Part shown: positions 7,328 through 15,884 of the stretch, piece after piece
How positions within the stretch are numbered: the stretch's first letter is position 1
Layout of the letters: each line of letters begins with the position of its first letter
Notes under the pieces: generated by a model
Databases searched by the model: none
What the model saw: the letters and a program-made list of their open reading frames with translations, nothing else
What the model was told of the DNA's origin: nothing
NCBI GenBank assembly: GCA_902589475.1
Contig: CACITD010000027.1
Location: 1 to 34,407 of the forward strand
Length of the DNA: 34,407 nucleotides
Direction: 5' to 3'
Origin: an uncultured Alphaproteobacteria bacterium
Lineage (GTDB): Bacteria > Pseudomonadota > Alphaproteobacteria > Thalassobaculales > Thalassobaculaceae
Program-made: the position numbers and the translations under genes

Positions 7328-8059
7328 CTAATGCCTAGCTACTTTACCTTTTTTTCGGTCATCCCTTGCGGACTTTATATTTTTCAAATATCTCTCAGAA
7401 GACCTAAATATCTTTCGTCGACCTAAAAAGAACAATTGTGTTTCGCATTTATGGAATTCTTCAAACGCTTCATTGGAAAAATCCAGTCCACCCGTTAGCA
7501 CACCGAATGACGGCATCACAAATTTTTGGTCAGACTTAATAAAGCATGGTCGCCTTACCCTCATACCCCCAAACTTTATAACCCCGACTGGATGAAAATG
7601 TGCACTTATTTCTGGACCCAAAAAACTCCTTTGCATTATATGACGTAGCGTAATGCCATCAACTTCAATTTTTTCTAAAGATTTAAATCTATCAGGGACG
7701 CCCCCCTGATCGTGATTTCCCTCAATCCATACAGCTTCCAAATTTTCCACAGCATTGAGGAGTCTGGATTTGTTAACATCTGGCATTCTCTTCCATGCAG
7801 ACATATCGTGGAATGTGTCGCCTAAAAAGAATATTCTTCTTGGCTTAAAATATTTGATAACCGTTTCTAACTTTTCAAGCGTTTGATGGGTATCATACGG
7901 AGGTAAAAATTGTCCTGTCTTGTGATAACTAGATCCTTTTTCGAAATGCAAATCGGCAACTAAAAGCGAGAACTGAGACGGCCAATAAAGTGCACCGCTT
8001 GGATGCATCTCGAATACCCTCCCTCCAAATTCAGTGCAATGACTGGACTCTAGCAGCAC
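7328..8059 (-). CDS. pdeM: ligase-associated DNA damage response phosphoesterase (calcineurin-like, PdeM type)
   Basis: A 243-residue metallophosphoesterase. The metal-binding motifs appear in order: VADLHFEKG (Asp36, His38), GDTFHD (80-85), GNHDQGG (114-120) and SAHFHPVG (His154, His156). This set together with YWP just before VADLH is characteristic of the phosphoesterase that accompanies the ligase-associated helicase. It overlaps the helicase 3' end by 29 bases. I use GTG 8059 because the family has about 14 residues before the WP and because GAGG lies 9 bases upstream. ATG 8008 is an alternative with a very strong GGAGGGAGGG ribosome binding site 8 bases before it, which would give 226 residues. 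Its role is presumed nuclease or phosphatase work on damaged DNA ends, in concert with the three other module members. Confidence 0.85.
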   Translation of the reverse strand: MLLESSHCTEFGGRVFEMHPSGALYWPSQFSLLVADLHFEKGSSYHKTGQFLPPYDTHQTLEKLETVIKYFKPRRIFFLGDTFHDMSAWKRMPDVNKSRLLNAVENLEAVWIEGNHDQGGVPDRFKSLEKIEVDGITLRHIMQRSFLGPEISAHFHPVGVIKFGGMRVRRPCFIKSDQKFVMPSFGVLTGGLDFSNEAFEEFHKCETQLFFLGRRKIFRSSERYLKNIKSARDDRKKGKVARH

Positions 8060-10481
8060 AGATTATTTCCTCTTCATTATGTGCAAGAATGTCGTCAGTT
8101 AATTCACTCCAAACAGTACTCTCCTTAGTAATCTGCATAACCAGCGGAACTGCCATGGGCGAAATATAATCTAATTTTTTAAATATAATATTGTTTTGAA
8201 AATTAGCTAATGTAGCGGCAAGTCGACTAGCATCTATTAACCCCTCCATCGCATCACGCCTAACTGCTTTAAGGAGAATATGATCTGGTTCATAACGACG
8301 TAAAACGTCGTATATTAAGTCTGAACTAAAAAGAACCTGGCGGCCTGTTTTAACTTTTCCAGGATGACGTCGTTCCACAAGGCCGGATATTATTGCCGCA
8401 TCTCGAAATAAGCGTTTTAAGAGTGGCGTTTCCTCAAGCCATTCTTCAAACTCATCAATCATGATACTCGGTTCCAGTAATTTTTCTGCATTCTCAACGG
8501 GCTTAAGCGACCAGACAGCAAGAGCGTAATCGCTTATAGAAAAACCCATCGGCTTAAGACCGGCTCTTCTCATTCTCCTTAGCAAAAGGAAGCCTAACGT
8601 TTGATTAGCGTTCCTTCCTGAAAAAGTATAAACAACGAAATAAAACCGGCTTTTAAACTCGAACGCTTCGGTTATCAGTCTGTTGTTATCCGGTAGATGC
8701 GAACGATCATCCTGCATATTGAGCCACTCCTGAATTTGGCCAGGAAGACCTTTCCAATTCGTTTTATCACCGATCAGCAACCGAACCGCTGACGCTAAAT
8801 TTGTCGTCAACGGCAATCTCCCTCCAGCATAACTAGGGATTTGGGCTTGATCATCACTTGTTTTCGAAACCAGAACGGTTGCATCATGTAAACGATCAAA
8901 TTTGAGAACCATGCCACCGAAGAGAAAGGTGTCACCTTGAGCTAGGTTTAAAATGAAATTTTCTTCAATATTCCCTAGCGTTCGATTTCGCAGTTTCACT
9001 TTTAGCATCGGTGATTCCACGATCGTACCAATATTCATTCGATATTGCCTTGCGATTTTAACATCACGCAACGCATACGTTCCAGGCGTTGTTTCTATGA
9101 GGCGACTGTACTGCGGATAAGTTTTCAATGCATATCCGCCATTGGATACAAAATTTATTACGGCATCAAACTCATCACGCTCTAATTTGCTGTAGGGAGT
9201 TGCTTTTATTATCTCGGCGTATAAGAGATCAGCTTGAAAATTACGGGAACAAGCTGTTCCAAGCAAATGCTGTGCTAGAACATCTAACCCACCAACCCTA
9301 AAATTGGCTCCATCCAAATTTCCCGATTCTATTTCAAGCTTGGCTGCTAAGCATTCTAAATATTCAAATCTGTTTGTAGGAACCAGCATCGCTCGGCTTG
9401 GTTGATCAATACGATGATTCGATCTTCCTACTCTCTGAATTAAACGACTAACGCCCTTTGGAGCTCCAATTTGGATTACCAAGTCTATTTCTGCCCAATC
9501 CAAGCCTAGGTCTAATGAACTGGTGGCGACAACACAATCTAGCCTTCCAGCCGCCATGCTCGCTTCTACTTTTCGCCGTAATTCCCGTTCTAATGATCCA
9601 TGGTGAAGAGCGATACGACGATGCTTATCATTTACCTGCCACAACTCCTGAAACACAAATTCAGCTTGTGCGCGAGTGTTAACAAATATAATACTCATTC
9701 CAGCTCTAGATATATTTTCGTAGATATTTGCAATTACATGCCTTGCTGAATGCCCTGACCAGGGAACGCGCGAACTAGCCTCCAAGATTTCTATCTCAGG
9801 TCTTACTGCTCCGGAAACTTCTACCAAACTACCCCTATCGCGAGTAATCCAATCAAGCGCTCGTTGCGGATTATTTATCGTGGCCGAAAGACCAATACGG
9901 ACAGCGGTTGGCGAAAGTGAAGTAATCCGCTCTAGATTCAAAGATAACAGGTCCCCTCTTTTATTATCAAAGAAAGTATGTAACTCATCTATTATTGTAA
10001 ACCGTAGCTGGCTAAAGTAAGTCTCCGCATCCTCGTAAGATAGCAAAAGAGCTAATGACTCAGGCGTAGTCATTAAAAAGTCAGGCGGCTTACTCTTTTG
10101 ACGTTTGCGTCTTCCAGCCGGGGTGTCGCCAGTGCGCGTTTCAAATGATATAGGAAGATTAATGGCTTCAATAGGTTTGGTAATATTTCTATGAACATCA
10201 ACTGTGAGTGCTTTAAGTGGTGAGATATATAGGGTATGAAGGCATCCATTAGACCCCCTATCATGAATATCTAAAAAAGATGGTAGGAAACCGGACAGTG
10301 TTTTACCGGCTCCGGTAGGCGCCAAAACCAGAACATCCTTCCCAGAACTAGCGTGCATTGCTGCCTCGACTTGATGCGGGAACCAATTCCATTGTTGGTT
10401 AGTCATCCACTCATTTAAAGGATGCTGTTTGAGCTTTGCGGAGGTCTCACTATATTGTAGGTCATGCAGTGGATTAATCAT
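8031..10481 (-). CDS. ligase-associated DNA damage response DEXH-box helicase (Lhr family)
   Basis: An 816-residue superfamily-2 helicase of the Lhr type. Visible motifs are Q-motif-like WFPHQVEA (33-40), Walker A APTGAGKT (54-61), DELH (165-168), motif III SATI, and in the second RecA domain TSSLDLGLDWAEIDLVIQIGAP followed by RVGRSNHR (motif VI). The long C-terminal winged-helix and Lhr-core region follows. I choose ATG 10481. The longer reading frame from 10661 has 60 extra residues antisense to the exonuclease gene and unlike the family. A shorter start at 10409 (MTNQQW) is possible. From 10481 there is no ribosome binding site, and the first 18 bases overlap the start of the exonuclease gene on the other strand. 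It is a 3'-5' ATP-dependent DNA translocase by family, acting in repair with the ligase. Confidence 0.88.
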   Translation of the reverse strand: MINPLHDLQYSETSAKLKQHPLNEWMTNQQWNWFPHQVEAAMHASSGKDVLVLAPTGAGKTLSGFLPSFLDIHDRGSNGCLHTLYISPLKALTVDVHRNITKPIEAINLPISFETRTGDTPAGRRKRQKSKPPDFLMTTPESLALLLSYEDAETYFSQLRFTIIDELHTFFDNKRGDLLSLNLERITSLSPTAVRIGLSATINNPQRALDWITRDRGSLVEVSGAVRPEIEILEASSRVPWSGHSARHVIANIYENISRAGMSIIFVNTRAQAEFVFQELWQVNDKHRRIALHHGSLERELRRKVEASMAAGRLDCVVATSSLDLGLDWAEIDLVIQIGAPKGVSRLIQRVGRSNHRIDQPSRAMLVPTNRFEYLECLAAKLEIESGNLDGANFRVGGLDVLAQHLLGTACSRNFQADLLYAEIIKATPYSKLERDEFDAVINFVSNGGYALKTYPQYSRLIETTPGTYALRDVKIARQYRMNIGTIVESPMLKVKLRNRTLGNIEENFILNLAQGDTFLFGGMVLKFDRLHDATVLVSKTSDDQAQIPSYAGGRLPLTTNLASAVRLLIGDKTNWKGLPGQIQEWLNMQDDRSHLPDNNRLITEAFEFKSRFYFVVYTFSGRNANQTLGFLLLRRMRRAGLKPMGFSISDYALAVWSLKPVENAEKLLEPSIMIDEFEEWLEETPLLKRLFRDAAIISGLVERRHPGKVKTGRQVLFSSDLIYDVLRRYEPDHILLKAVRRDAMEGLIDASRLAATLANFQNNIIFKKLDYISPMAVPLVMQITKESTVWSELTDDILAHNEEEIICAARVQSLH
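10429..10456 (+). promoter_or_regulatory. candidate promoter for the exonuclease-ligase arm (leaderless start)
   Basis: TTGAGC (10429-10434), 16-base spacer, TATATT (10451-10456). The expected start of transcription, about 7 bases past the -10, is at 10463-10464, which is the ATG itself. An in-frame TAG at 10458-10460 rules out an upstream start, and no good ribosome binding site is present. This points to a leaderless mRNA. The promoter lies inside the helicase gene. Confidence 0.45.
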
Positions 10482-11453
10482 GAACTTTATATAGCACCAA
10501 TCGACGCCTACATCGACCCAATCAAACCTGTCGACAAGGCAATAATTACACACGGTCACGCCGATCACGCGCGGCCCGGCCACCAAAAAGTTTTGGCATC
10601 TCGACAGACAATAGACATTATGAAAATTAGATATGGCGAGAAAAGTGCCACCTCTTTTCAATCAATGGAATTTGGAAAACCATTGAGAATAAATGATGTA
10701 ACGATTACTCTACATCCCGCCGGCCACATTTTGGGAAGCGCTCAAATTTCGATAGAGCATAGAGGACAGAGGGTAGTAGTGACGGGCGATTATAAAACAA
10801 TTCCCGATAACAGTGCCCAGGCATTTGAAATAATTAAATGCGATCTTTTCGTAACTGAAGCGACCTTTGGCCTGCCTATTTTTCAGCATCCGTCGCCCCC
10901 TAATGAAATTAACAATCTTTTAAAATCTATTTCAGAGCAACCCAACAGAACGCACCTAATTGGGGTCTATTCTTTAGGGAAAGCACAACGAGTGATAAGT
11001 CTTCTTCGAGAAGCTGGCTATGATCACCCTATTTTTATCCACGGCGCTCTAGAGAAACTTTGCGACTACTATTCATCTGAGGGGATAAATCTAGGCCTAC
11101 TTCGAAAAGCACTCGTTCAAGACAAAGAAACTATGAAAGGGGCAGTTGTGATGGCACCGCCGTCGGCGCTTCGAGACCGTTGGTCAAGGCGTCTGATGGA
11201 CCCAATTATTTGCCAGGCTTCTGGTTGGATGACAATAAAACAACGAGCTAAAAGAAGTGGCGTGGAGCTTCCACTAATAATATCAGATCACGCCGACTGG
11301 AACGAGCTCACCAGCACAATTGACAGCACGGAAGCCGATACAATTTGGGTCACACATGGAAGGGAGGATGCGTTAGTACATTGGTGCAAGCTCAATGGGA
11401 AAAATGCGGAGCCACTGCGTTTACAAGGACGCGATGAGGAACTTGAGATATGA
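10464..11453 (+). CDS. ligase-associated DNA damage response exonuclease (metallo-beta-lactamase fold)
   Basis: A 329-residue MBL-fold nuclease of the beta-CASP-like group that accompanies the ATP-dependent ligase. The metal site is THGHADHARPGH (His30, His32, Asp34, His35), followed by AGHILGSAQ, VTGDYK and a late SDHADW, all family features. It begins with YIDPIKPVDKAIITH as typical for this group. ATG 10464 is the only possible start. It overlaps the helicase start on the opposite strand by 18 bases and the ligase start downstream by 4 bases (ATGA). The nuclease probably trims ends before ligation. Transcription probably starts at or next to the ATG. Confidence 0.9.
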   Translation: MQWINHELYIAPIDAYIDPIKPVDKAIITHGHADHARPGHQKVLASRQTIDIMKIRYGEKSATSFQSMEFGKPLRINDVTITLHPAGHILGSAQISIEHRGQRVVVTGDYKTIPDNSAQAFEIIKCDLFVTEATFGLPIFQHPSPPNEINNLLKSISEQPNRTHLIGVYSLGKAQRVISLLREAGYDHPIFIHGALEKLCDYYSSEGINLGLLRKALVQDKETMKGAVVMAPPSALRDRWSRRLMDPIICQASGWMTIKQRAKRSGVELPLIISDHADWNELTSTIDSTEADTIWVTHGREDALVHWCKLNGKNAEPLRLQGRDEELEI

Positions 11454-13021
11454 AGAGGTTCTCGCAACTCTTAGTCACGCTTATTTTGAAAACTGCTCGC
11501 AATGACAAAATCTCGGTTATGTCTGAGTATTTCAAATATACTCCAGATCCCGATCGCGGTTATGCTCTAGGAGCGCTCACAGGAACATTATCTATTCCTG
11601 GGATAAAACCATCGTTATTACGAACCTTGGTAGCTGAACGGATTGATCAAGAGTTATTTAATTTGTCATATGACTATGTGGGTGACTTGGCCGAGACTGT
11701 CTCCTTAATTTGGCCAAACACAGCACCATATAAAGAAAAATTACCAAGCATTACGGAATTCATTTCCAAAATGGAGGGAACCCCGAAGGCAAAACTTTCG
11801 TCGTTAATTTCAAGATTTTTAGACAATGCTAACTCGAACGAACGCTGGGCAATGATTAAATTTGCTACTGGTGGGCTCCGAGTTGGTGTATCAGCACGAC
11901 TGGCTAAAACGGCGCTTGCCGCTTACAGCGGTTGCCTATTGGAAGATATAGAGAAAGTGTGGCATGGACTTACGCCGCCATACATTAGCCTCTTCGAATG
12001 GCTAGATGGGAAAACTGGTATACCCAAAATTCAACATACGAGAACGTTCCACCCTATGATGCTGGCAAACCCTATAAACACAGAACAGGATTTTAATCGT
12101 CTTGATCCAAACGATTTTCAAGCGGAATGGAAATGGGATGGTATAAGGGTTCAGGCGGTTTTCGATGAGTTCAGCAAGCAGCTGTATTCTCGCACAGGTG
12201 ATGATATATCAAGAGCGTTTCCAGATATAGTTGGCGAACTTAATGGGAAAGCTGTTTTAGATGGAGAATTACTCGTTGGTGACAATTTTAAAGCCCTCCC
12301 GTTCAATCAACTGCAACAAAGGCTTAATAGAAAATCACCCACCAAAACGCATCTAAAGGATTACCCCGCATTTATTCGAGTTTACGATATGCTATTTTAC
12401 AACGATGACGATATAAGGGATTTACCGCTTAAAATTAGACGTCAAAAATTAGAAGACTGGATGAAACGGGTAAAAAATAGTCGACTAGACATTTCCGAGA
12501 TCTTAGATTTTGATAGCTGGAGTCGGCTTGCCGAACTGCGAACAGAGAAGGCCGATACCCTTGGTCATGAAGGCGTAATGATCAAAGACCTACAGAGTAG
12601 ATATTCTCCAGGACGTCCGAAAGGTCCATGGTTTAAATGGAAGCGGGACCCAAAATTTTTAGATGGTGTTATGATGTATGCTCAAAGGGGCCATGGCCGC
12701 CGGAGTTCTTTTTATTCCGACTATACCTTTGGAATATGGCGAGGAAATGAATTGGTGCCAGTAGGAAAAGCATACTCAGGTTTTACTGATGAAGAACTCG
12801 TGATGCTAGATAAATGGGTTCGAGGTAACACGCTGAACCGATTTGGTCCCGTTAGAGAAGTCAGGAAGGAGTTGGTTGTAGAACTCGCGTTCGACAGTGC
12901 GCATGCAAGCTCGCGTCACAAATCTGGCATAGCCCTTCGCTTTCCGCGCATTAATCGTATACGTTGGGACAAGCCTGCACAGGAAGCAGACACAACGGAA
13001 ACAATCACGTCAATAATGTAG
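11450..13021 (+). CDS. ATP-dependent DNA ligase (ligase-associated repair module)
   Basis: A 523-residue ATP-dependent DNA ligase. The adenylated lysine is Lys228 in EWKWDGIR (motif I). Further nucleotidyltransferase motifs are SRTGDD (about 247-252), LDGELL (270-275), EGVMIKD (374-380, motif IV) and KWKRD (396-400, motif V). An N-terminal DNA-binding domain (roughly 1-200) precedes the catalytic and OB domains, and the C-terminal SGIALRFPRINRIRWDKP is characteristic. The start overlaps the exonuclease stop by 4 bases, so translation is coupled. It would seal nicks as part of a repair system with the helicase, exonuclease and phosphoesterase. The main replicative ligase would be the NAD-dependent LigA elsewhere. 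A hairpin at 13044-13062 follows. Confidence 0.93.
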   Translation: MKRFSQLLVTLILKTARNDKISVMSEYFKYTPDPDRGYALGALTGTLSIPGIKPSLLRTLVAERIDQELFNLSYDYVGDLAETVSLIWPNTAPYKEKLPSITEFISKMEGTPKAKLSSLISRFLDNANSNERWAMIKFATGGLRVGVSARLAKTALAAYSGCLLEDIEKVWHGLTPPYISLFEWLDGKTGIPKIQHTRTFHPMMLANPINTEQDFNRLDPNDFQAEWKWDGIRVQAVFDEFSKQLYSRTGDDISRAFPDIVGELNGKAVLDGELLVGDNFKALPFNQLQQRLNRKSPTKTHLKDYPAFIRVYDMLFYNDDDIRDLPLKIRRQKLEDWMKRVKNSRLDISEILDFDSWSRLAELRTEKADTLGHEGVMIKDLQSRYSPGRPKGPWFKWKRDPKFLDGVMMYAQRGHGRRSSFYSDYTFGIWRGNELVPVGKAYSGFTDEELVMLDKWVRGNTLNRFGPVREVRKELVVELAFDSAHASSRHKSGIALRFPRINRIRWDKPAQEADTTETITSIM

Positions 13022-13043
13022 GCCAACTAACTGAACAACCTTT

Positions 13044-13062
13044 AAAGATGGAAACATCTTTT
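13044..13062 (+). terminator. probable Rho-independent terminator after the ligase gene
   Basis: AAAGATG, GAAA loop, CATCTTT, then a T and an A/T-rich stretch. The 7-bp stem with a GNRA-type tetraloop lies 23 bases after the ligase stop and separates it from the convergent histidine phosphatase gene. Confidence 0.5.
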
Positions 13063-13115
13063 AGAGAATTTCTTATAGAAGTCAGAATAACAAAAATTTT
13101 CCTATTATTCCTTTC

Positions 13116-13712
13116 TTAGTATTTTGTATCAATCGTCCCAATAACCTCTATCGCGAAAGGCTTCTTCAACCGTATGACAACCAACTCTCCAGATGATGGA
13201 ACAACTCCAGTCAAAGCAGTGATATTCACTTGATGCGTGACCAAAATCAGTCCACTTGAGGAAGCCTGATGAAATAACCATTTGCGAAGCGCAGTAGTCT
13301 GAGGTCCCTCTCTTTCCGGCGTATCGAAAAACGAGTTTAAAAATTGAATTTCTTCTACGATACCAAGATTAAGGAGCCTCGCCGTTTCTTTACACCGACA
13401 CCACTGACTGCTTTTAACACGTGCACTTTTTAATCCACTTTGACGAAATTTTTCACCAACCATTCGTGCCTGAAGTCTGCCTTCTTCAGACAAAAGTCTT
13501 TGCGTTTCGCAGTCATTCACATCAAAGTTTTGTGGATCGCCCATCCCCGGCGCTAACGCATGGCGCATTAAAAATACGACTCCTTCATCGCGAGCCATAT
13601 TAATTAATTGCTTATCACTCAAATTCGCACTCTCGGCAGAGCCGCAAATGACCACTAACCAAGATAAAGTAATTTTGAAAAGGATTAATTTTCTAAAGAA
13701 TGTCTTTTTCAT
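13116..13712 (-). CDS. secreted histidine phosphatase family protein
   Basis: A 198-residue histidine phosphatase (phosphoglycerate-mutase branch) with an N-terminal signal peptide: MKKTFFRKL, a hydrophobic run to about residue 25, and a likely cleavage after ESA (about residue 29). The catalytic pair is Arg50-His51 in FLMRHALAPG. Further conserved positions are Arg105 (SSQWCRCKETA) and the second histidine His159 in LVTHQVNI. The mature enzyme would act in the periplasm on phosphate monoesters of unknown identity. It is convergent with the ligase gene and separated from it by a terminator, so it is not part of the repair module. The cysteines in DVNDCETQ and CRC could form a disulfide in the periplasm. 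Confidence 0.83.
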   Translation of the reverse strand: MKKTFFRKLILFKITLSWLVVICGSAESANLSDKQLINMARDEGVVFLMRHALAPGMGDPQNFDVNDCETQRLLSEEGRLQARMVGEKFRQSGLKSARVKSSQWCRCKETARLLNLGIVEEIQFLNSFFDTPEREGPQTTALRKWLFHQASSSGLILVTHQVNITALTGVVPSSGELVVIRLKKPFAIEVIGTIDTKY

Positions 13713-13873
13713 TTTGTCTATTCATTTCATTAAATAGCTTTTGCCTAAGGTATAAGATTTAAAAAGTCACCACGTCTATTTTAAATATAAAATAAGTTCA
13801 AAAATTGTAATGTATTGTTTTTGATTTCAGTTATGAAAAGATAATGATAGCCTGTTAGGGTGTTTTCGAAATA

Positions 13874-13901
13874 TTGGCGGCATCAATTTAGAGGCTATAA
13901 A
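13874..13901 (+). promoter_or_regulatory. candidate promoter for the HpaI-type aldolase gene
   Basis: TTGGCG (13874-13879), 16-base spacer, TATAAA (13896-13901). It lies about 75 bases before the aldolase start, within a 264-base gap otherwise free of genes. Confidence 0.45.
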
Positions 13902-13976
13902 ATTTAAACAACAGTAGATAACAATTTACATCGTCCAATCGCATTTTATAAACAACATTGCTTTGAGGGGTTGCAC

Positions 13977-14744
13977 ATGCGCAAAAATAAAATAAAAGAA
14001 ATTTGGCAAAATGGGAATTGTGCGACATTAGGTTGGCTATCCGTTTCTCACGGTATGACTGCAGAGGTTATGGCAAGACAGGGTTTCGATGCACTCTGCG
14101 TAGACTTGCAACATGGCACATCAGAAATAAGCGACGTTTTACCCATGCTGCAAGCTATTTCCCAGACAGATACAGTTCCATTCGTAAGAGTTGCATGGAA
14201 TGATCCTGCCCCCATTATGAAGGCGCTCGATTTGGGCGCATATGGTATCATTGTACCCCTTGTAAATAATGCAGAAGAAGCAGCAAGAGCCGTTAGCGCC
14301 TGCCGCTACCCGCCCGATGGAATGCGTTCTTTTGGCCCTGTACGCGCATCCCAATACGGGGGAGCTGACTATCCAAGTAAAGCAAATGAGGAAATCATTG
14401 TAATGGCAATGATCGAAACCAAGGAAGGTTTAGCAAATTTGGAAGCTATTTGCGCGACGTCTGGTCTTGATGCTGTTTATATCGGGCCTTCCGACCTTTC
14501 CTATGCCCTAGATTTAGAACCAAGAGGTGATAACCCAGACCCTTTGCATATAGAAACCTGTAATAAAATACTTAAAACAGCACATGATAATGGCATCAAG
14601 GCTGTGATGCATTGTGCGGGTAGCGAGTTTGCAGTAGGTGCGGCAGAGCGAGGCTTTGATATGGTCATGATCACCTCAGATTTAGCCTGCATGACAGCTG
14701 GCAGCAAAATGCAGCTAGAAAATTTCAAAAAAAATGCAAAATGA
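13977..14744 (+). CDS. HpcH/HpaI family aldolase (2-keto-3-deoxy acid aldolase type)
   Basis: A 255-residue class II pyruvate-type aldolase of the HpaI/GarL/RhmA group, which cleaves 2-keto-3-deoxy (or 4-hydroxy-2-oxo) acids to pyruvate and an aldehyde. Visible features are GFDALCVDLQHGTSE with the catalytic His, PFVRVAWNDPAPIMKALDLGA, the metal-ligand glutamate in MAMIETKEGLAN, and YIGPSDLSYALDL. GAGGGG lies 6 bases before ATG 13977; an earlier TTG at 13971 is a less likely start. An EamA transporter lies downstream on the opposite strand, and an enolase-superfamily enzyme is about 3 kb away. Such dehydratase and aldolase pairs degrade acid sugars. The exact substrate is unknown. Confidence 0.87.
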   Translation: MRKNKIKEIWQNGNCATLGWLSVSHGMTAEVMARQGFDALCVDLQHGTSEISDVLPMLQAISQTDTVPFVRVAWNDPAPIMKALDLGAYGIIVPLVNNAEEAARAVSACRYPPDGMRSFGPVRASQYGGADYPSKANEEIIVMAMIETKEGLANLEAICATSGLDAVYIGPSDLSYALDLEPRGDNPDPLHIETCNKILKTAHDNGIKAVMHCAGSEFAVGAAERGFDMVMITSDLACMTAGSKMQLENFKKNAK

Positions 14745-14855
14745 TTCAAAGCTAGCTAAGCCTTTTTAATTATTTTCTATCCTCGCTTTTATAAGCTCCC
14801 GTTTTGAAAAGACGCTAGTAAAGTAAAAGAGAGATCCATTTTGGTCATAATTTGA

Positions 14856-15734
14856 TCACCGGACAGCTTTTTGCTGCCCCTCCCGGTATAGTATAAAAAT
14901 TCCAGCTCCAACAATAAGGGCAGCGCCACATATTTTCCATTCATCCGGGACATCACCCCAAATGAAGTAACCAATTAAAGCAGCATATACCAATGATAGA
15001 TATTTAAATGGAGATACGATACTCGCAGAGGCAAATAAAAGAGCTTGAATTTGTAGAAAATGTGCTAACCCAACCATGGTTCCTGCTGCTGCAAACAAAA
15101 ATAAGTCATATAAGCTGGGCATACTAGCGCCAAAAATCGGCAAACTTAAGGCTCCGGTAATCAGGGCGGCAACCATCGAAAAGAATAATATAGATGCCGA
15201 ACTATCACCGCCTTTCATACTTCTTGTAACTAAATCCCTAAATGTAGCTAGCAACGCCGTTATAATTGGGATGGCGTACAAAAAATAATCTCCCCCACCC
15301 GAGGGTCGCATAATTAAAAGTACGCCTAAAAAACCTACGAAAACAGCCACCCATCTTCGCCAACCAACCTTCTCTTTTAACAACGGACCAGATAATGCCG
15401 TTAACATGATTGGGCTTAGAAAGATTATTGCTAAAGCTGTCGCTAACGGCAAATGGATAAAAGATAGAACTACAAATATTGATGTGGCTGTTCCAAGGAC
15501 TGCTCGCAAAAGCGTGGTCTTAAGATTCTTTGTAAAAATTATCTTATAATTTTTGGCAATAATTATGAGGCAGATTATTGGAATGAACGAGAAAATTCCT
15601 CGATAGAATAGAATTTCTCCCGCATGATACTTTGCGGTCATCCATTTTGTTATTGCGTCCTGGCTTGTAAGCACAAGCGTTCCCGCTATCATGCACAAAA
15701 CGCCCTTTGTATTGTCCGTCAAATTACGGAACAT
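14856..15734 (-). CDS. EamA/DMT-family transporter, copy 1
   Basis: A 292-residue inner-membrane protein with about ten hydrophobic helices arranged as two EamA halves (roughly 7-140 and 150-285). Typical stretches are ALAIIFLSPIMLTALSGPLLKEKVGWRRW (quoted in part: LLKEKVGWRRW) at the end of the first half and APFKYLSLVYAALIGYFIWG-like sequence (here SPFKYLSLVY and GYFIWGD) in the second. Such transporters export or import metabolites such as amino acids and sugar acids. A second, related copy is at 18722-19606. The gene is convergent with the HpaI aldolase and co-directional with the monooxygenase behind it (151-base gap). The substrate is unknown. Confidence 0.85.
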   Translation of the reverse strand: MFRNLTDNTKGVLCMIAGTLVLTSQDAITKWMTAKYHAGEILFYRGIFSFIPIICLIIIAKNYKIIFTKNLKTTLLRAVLGTATSIFVVLSFIHLPLATALAIIFLSPIMLTALSGPLLKEKVGWRRWVAVFVGFLGVLLIMRPSGGGDYFLYAIPIITALLATFRDLVTRSMKGGDSSASILFFSMVAALITGALSLPIFGASMPSLYDLFLFAAAGTMVGLAHFLQIQALLFASASIVSPFKYLSLVYAALIGYFIWGDVPDEWKICGAALIVGAGIFILYREGQQKAVR

Positions 15735-15884
15735 AATTTCTCGCTTTCGTTAATAATACTCAGAGAGTGAGCGTGCCAGTAGGTCCTACAATGTTCTATA
15801 GCGCCTACAATAAGGATCACTTTTAATTTTTCTTACTCAATTTATAAAATATAAATTTTTAAAAGATTGCTCATTCTTTAATAC

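Noticed and set aside
10482-10661. N-terminal extension of the helicase by 60 residues
   Set aside because: The extension is antisense to the metal-binding start of the exonuclease gene and does not resemble helicase N-termini.
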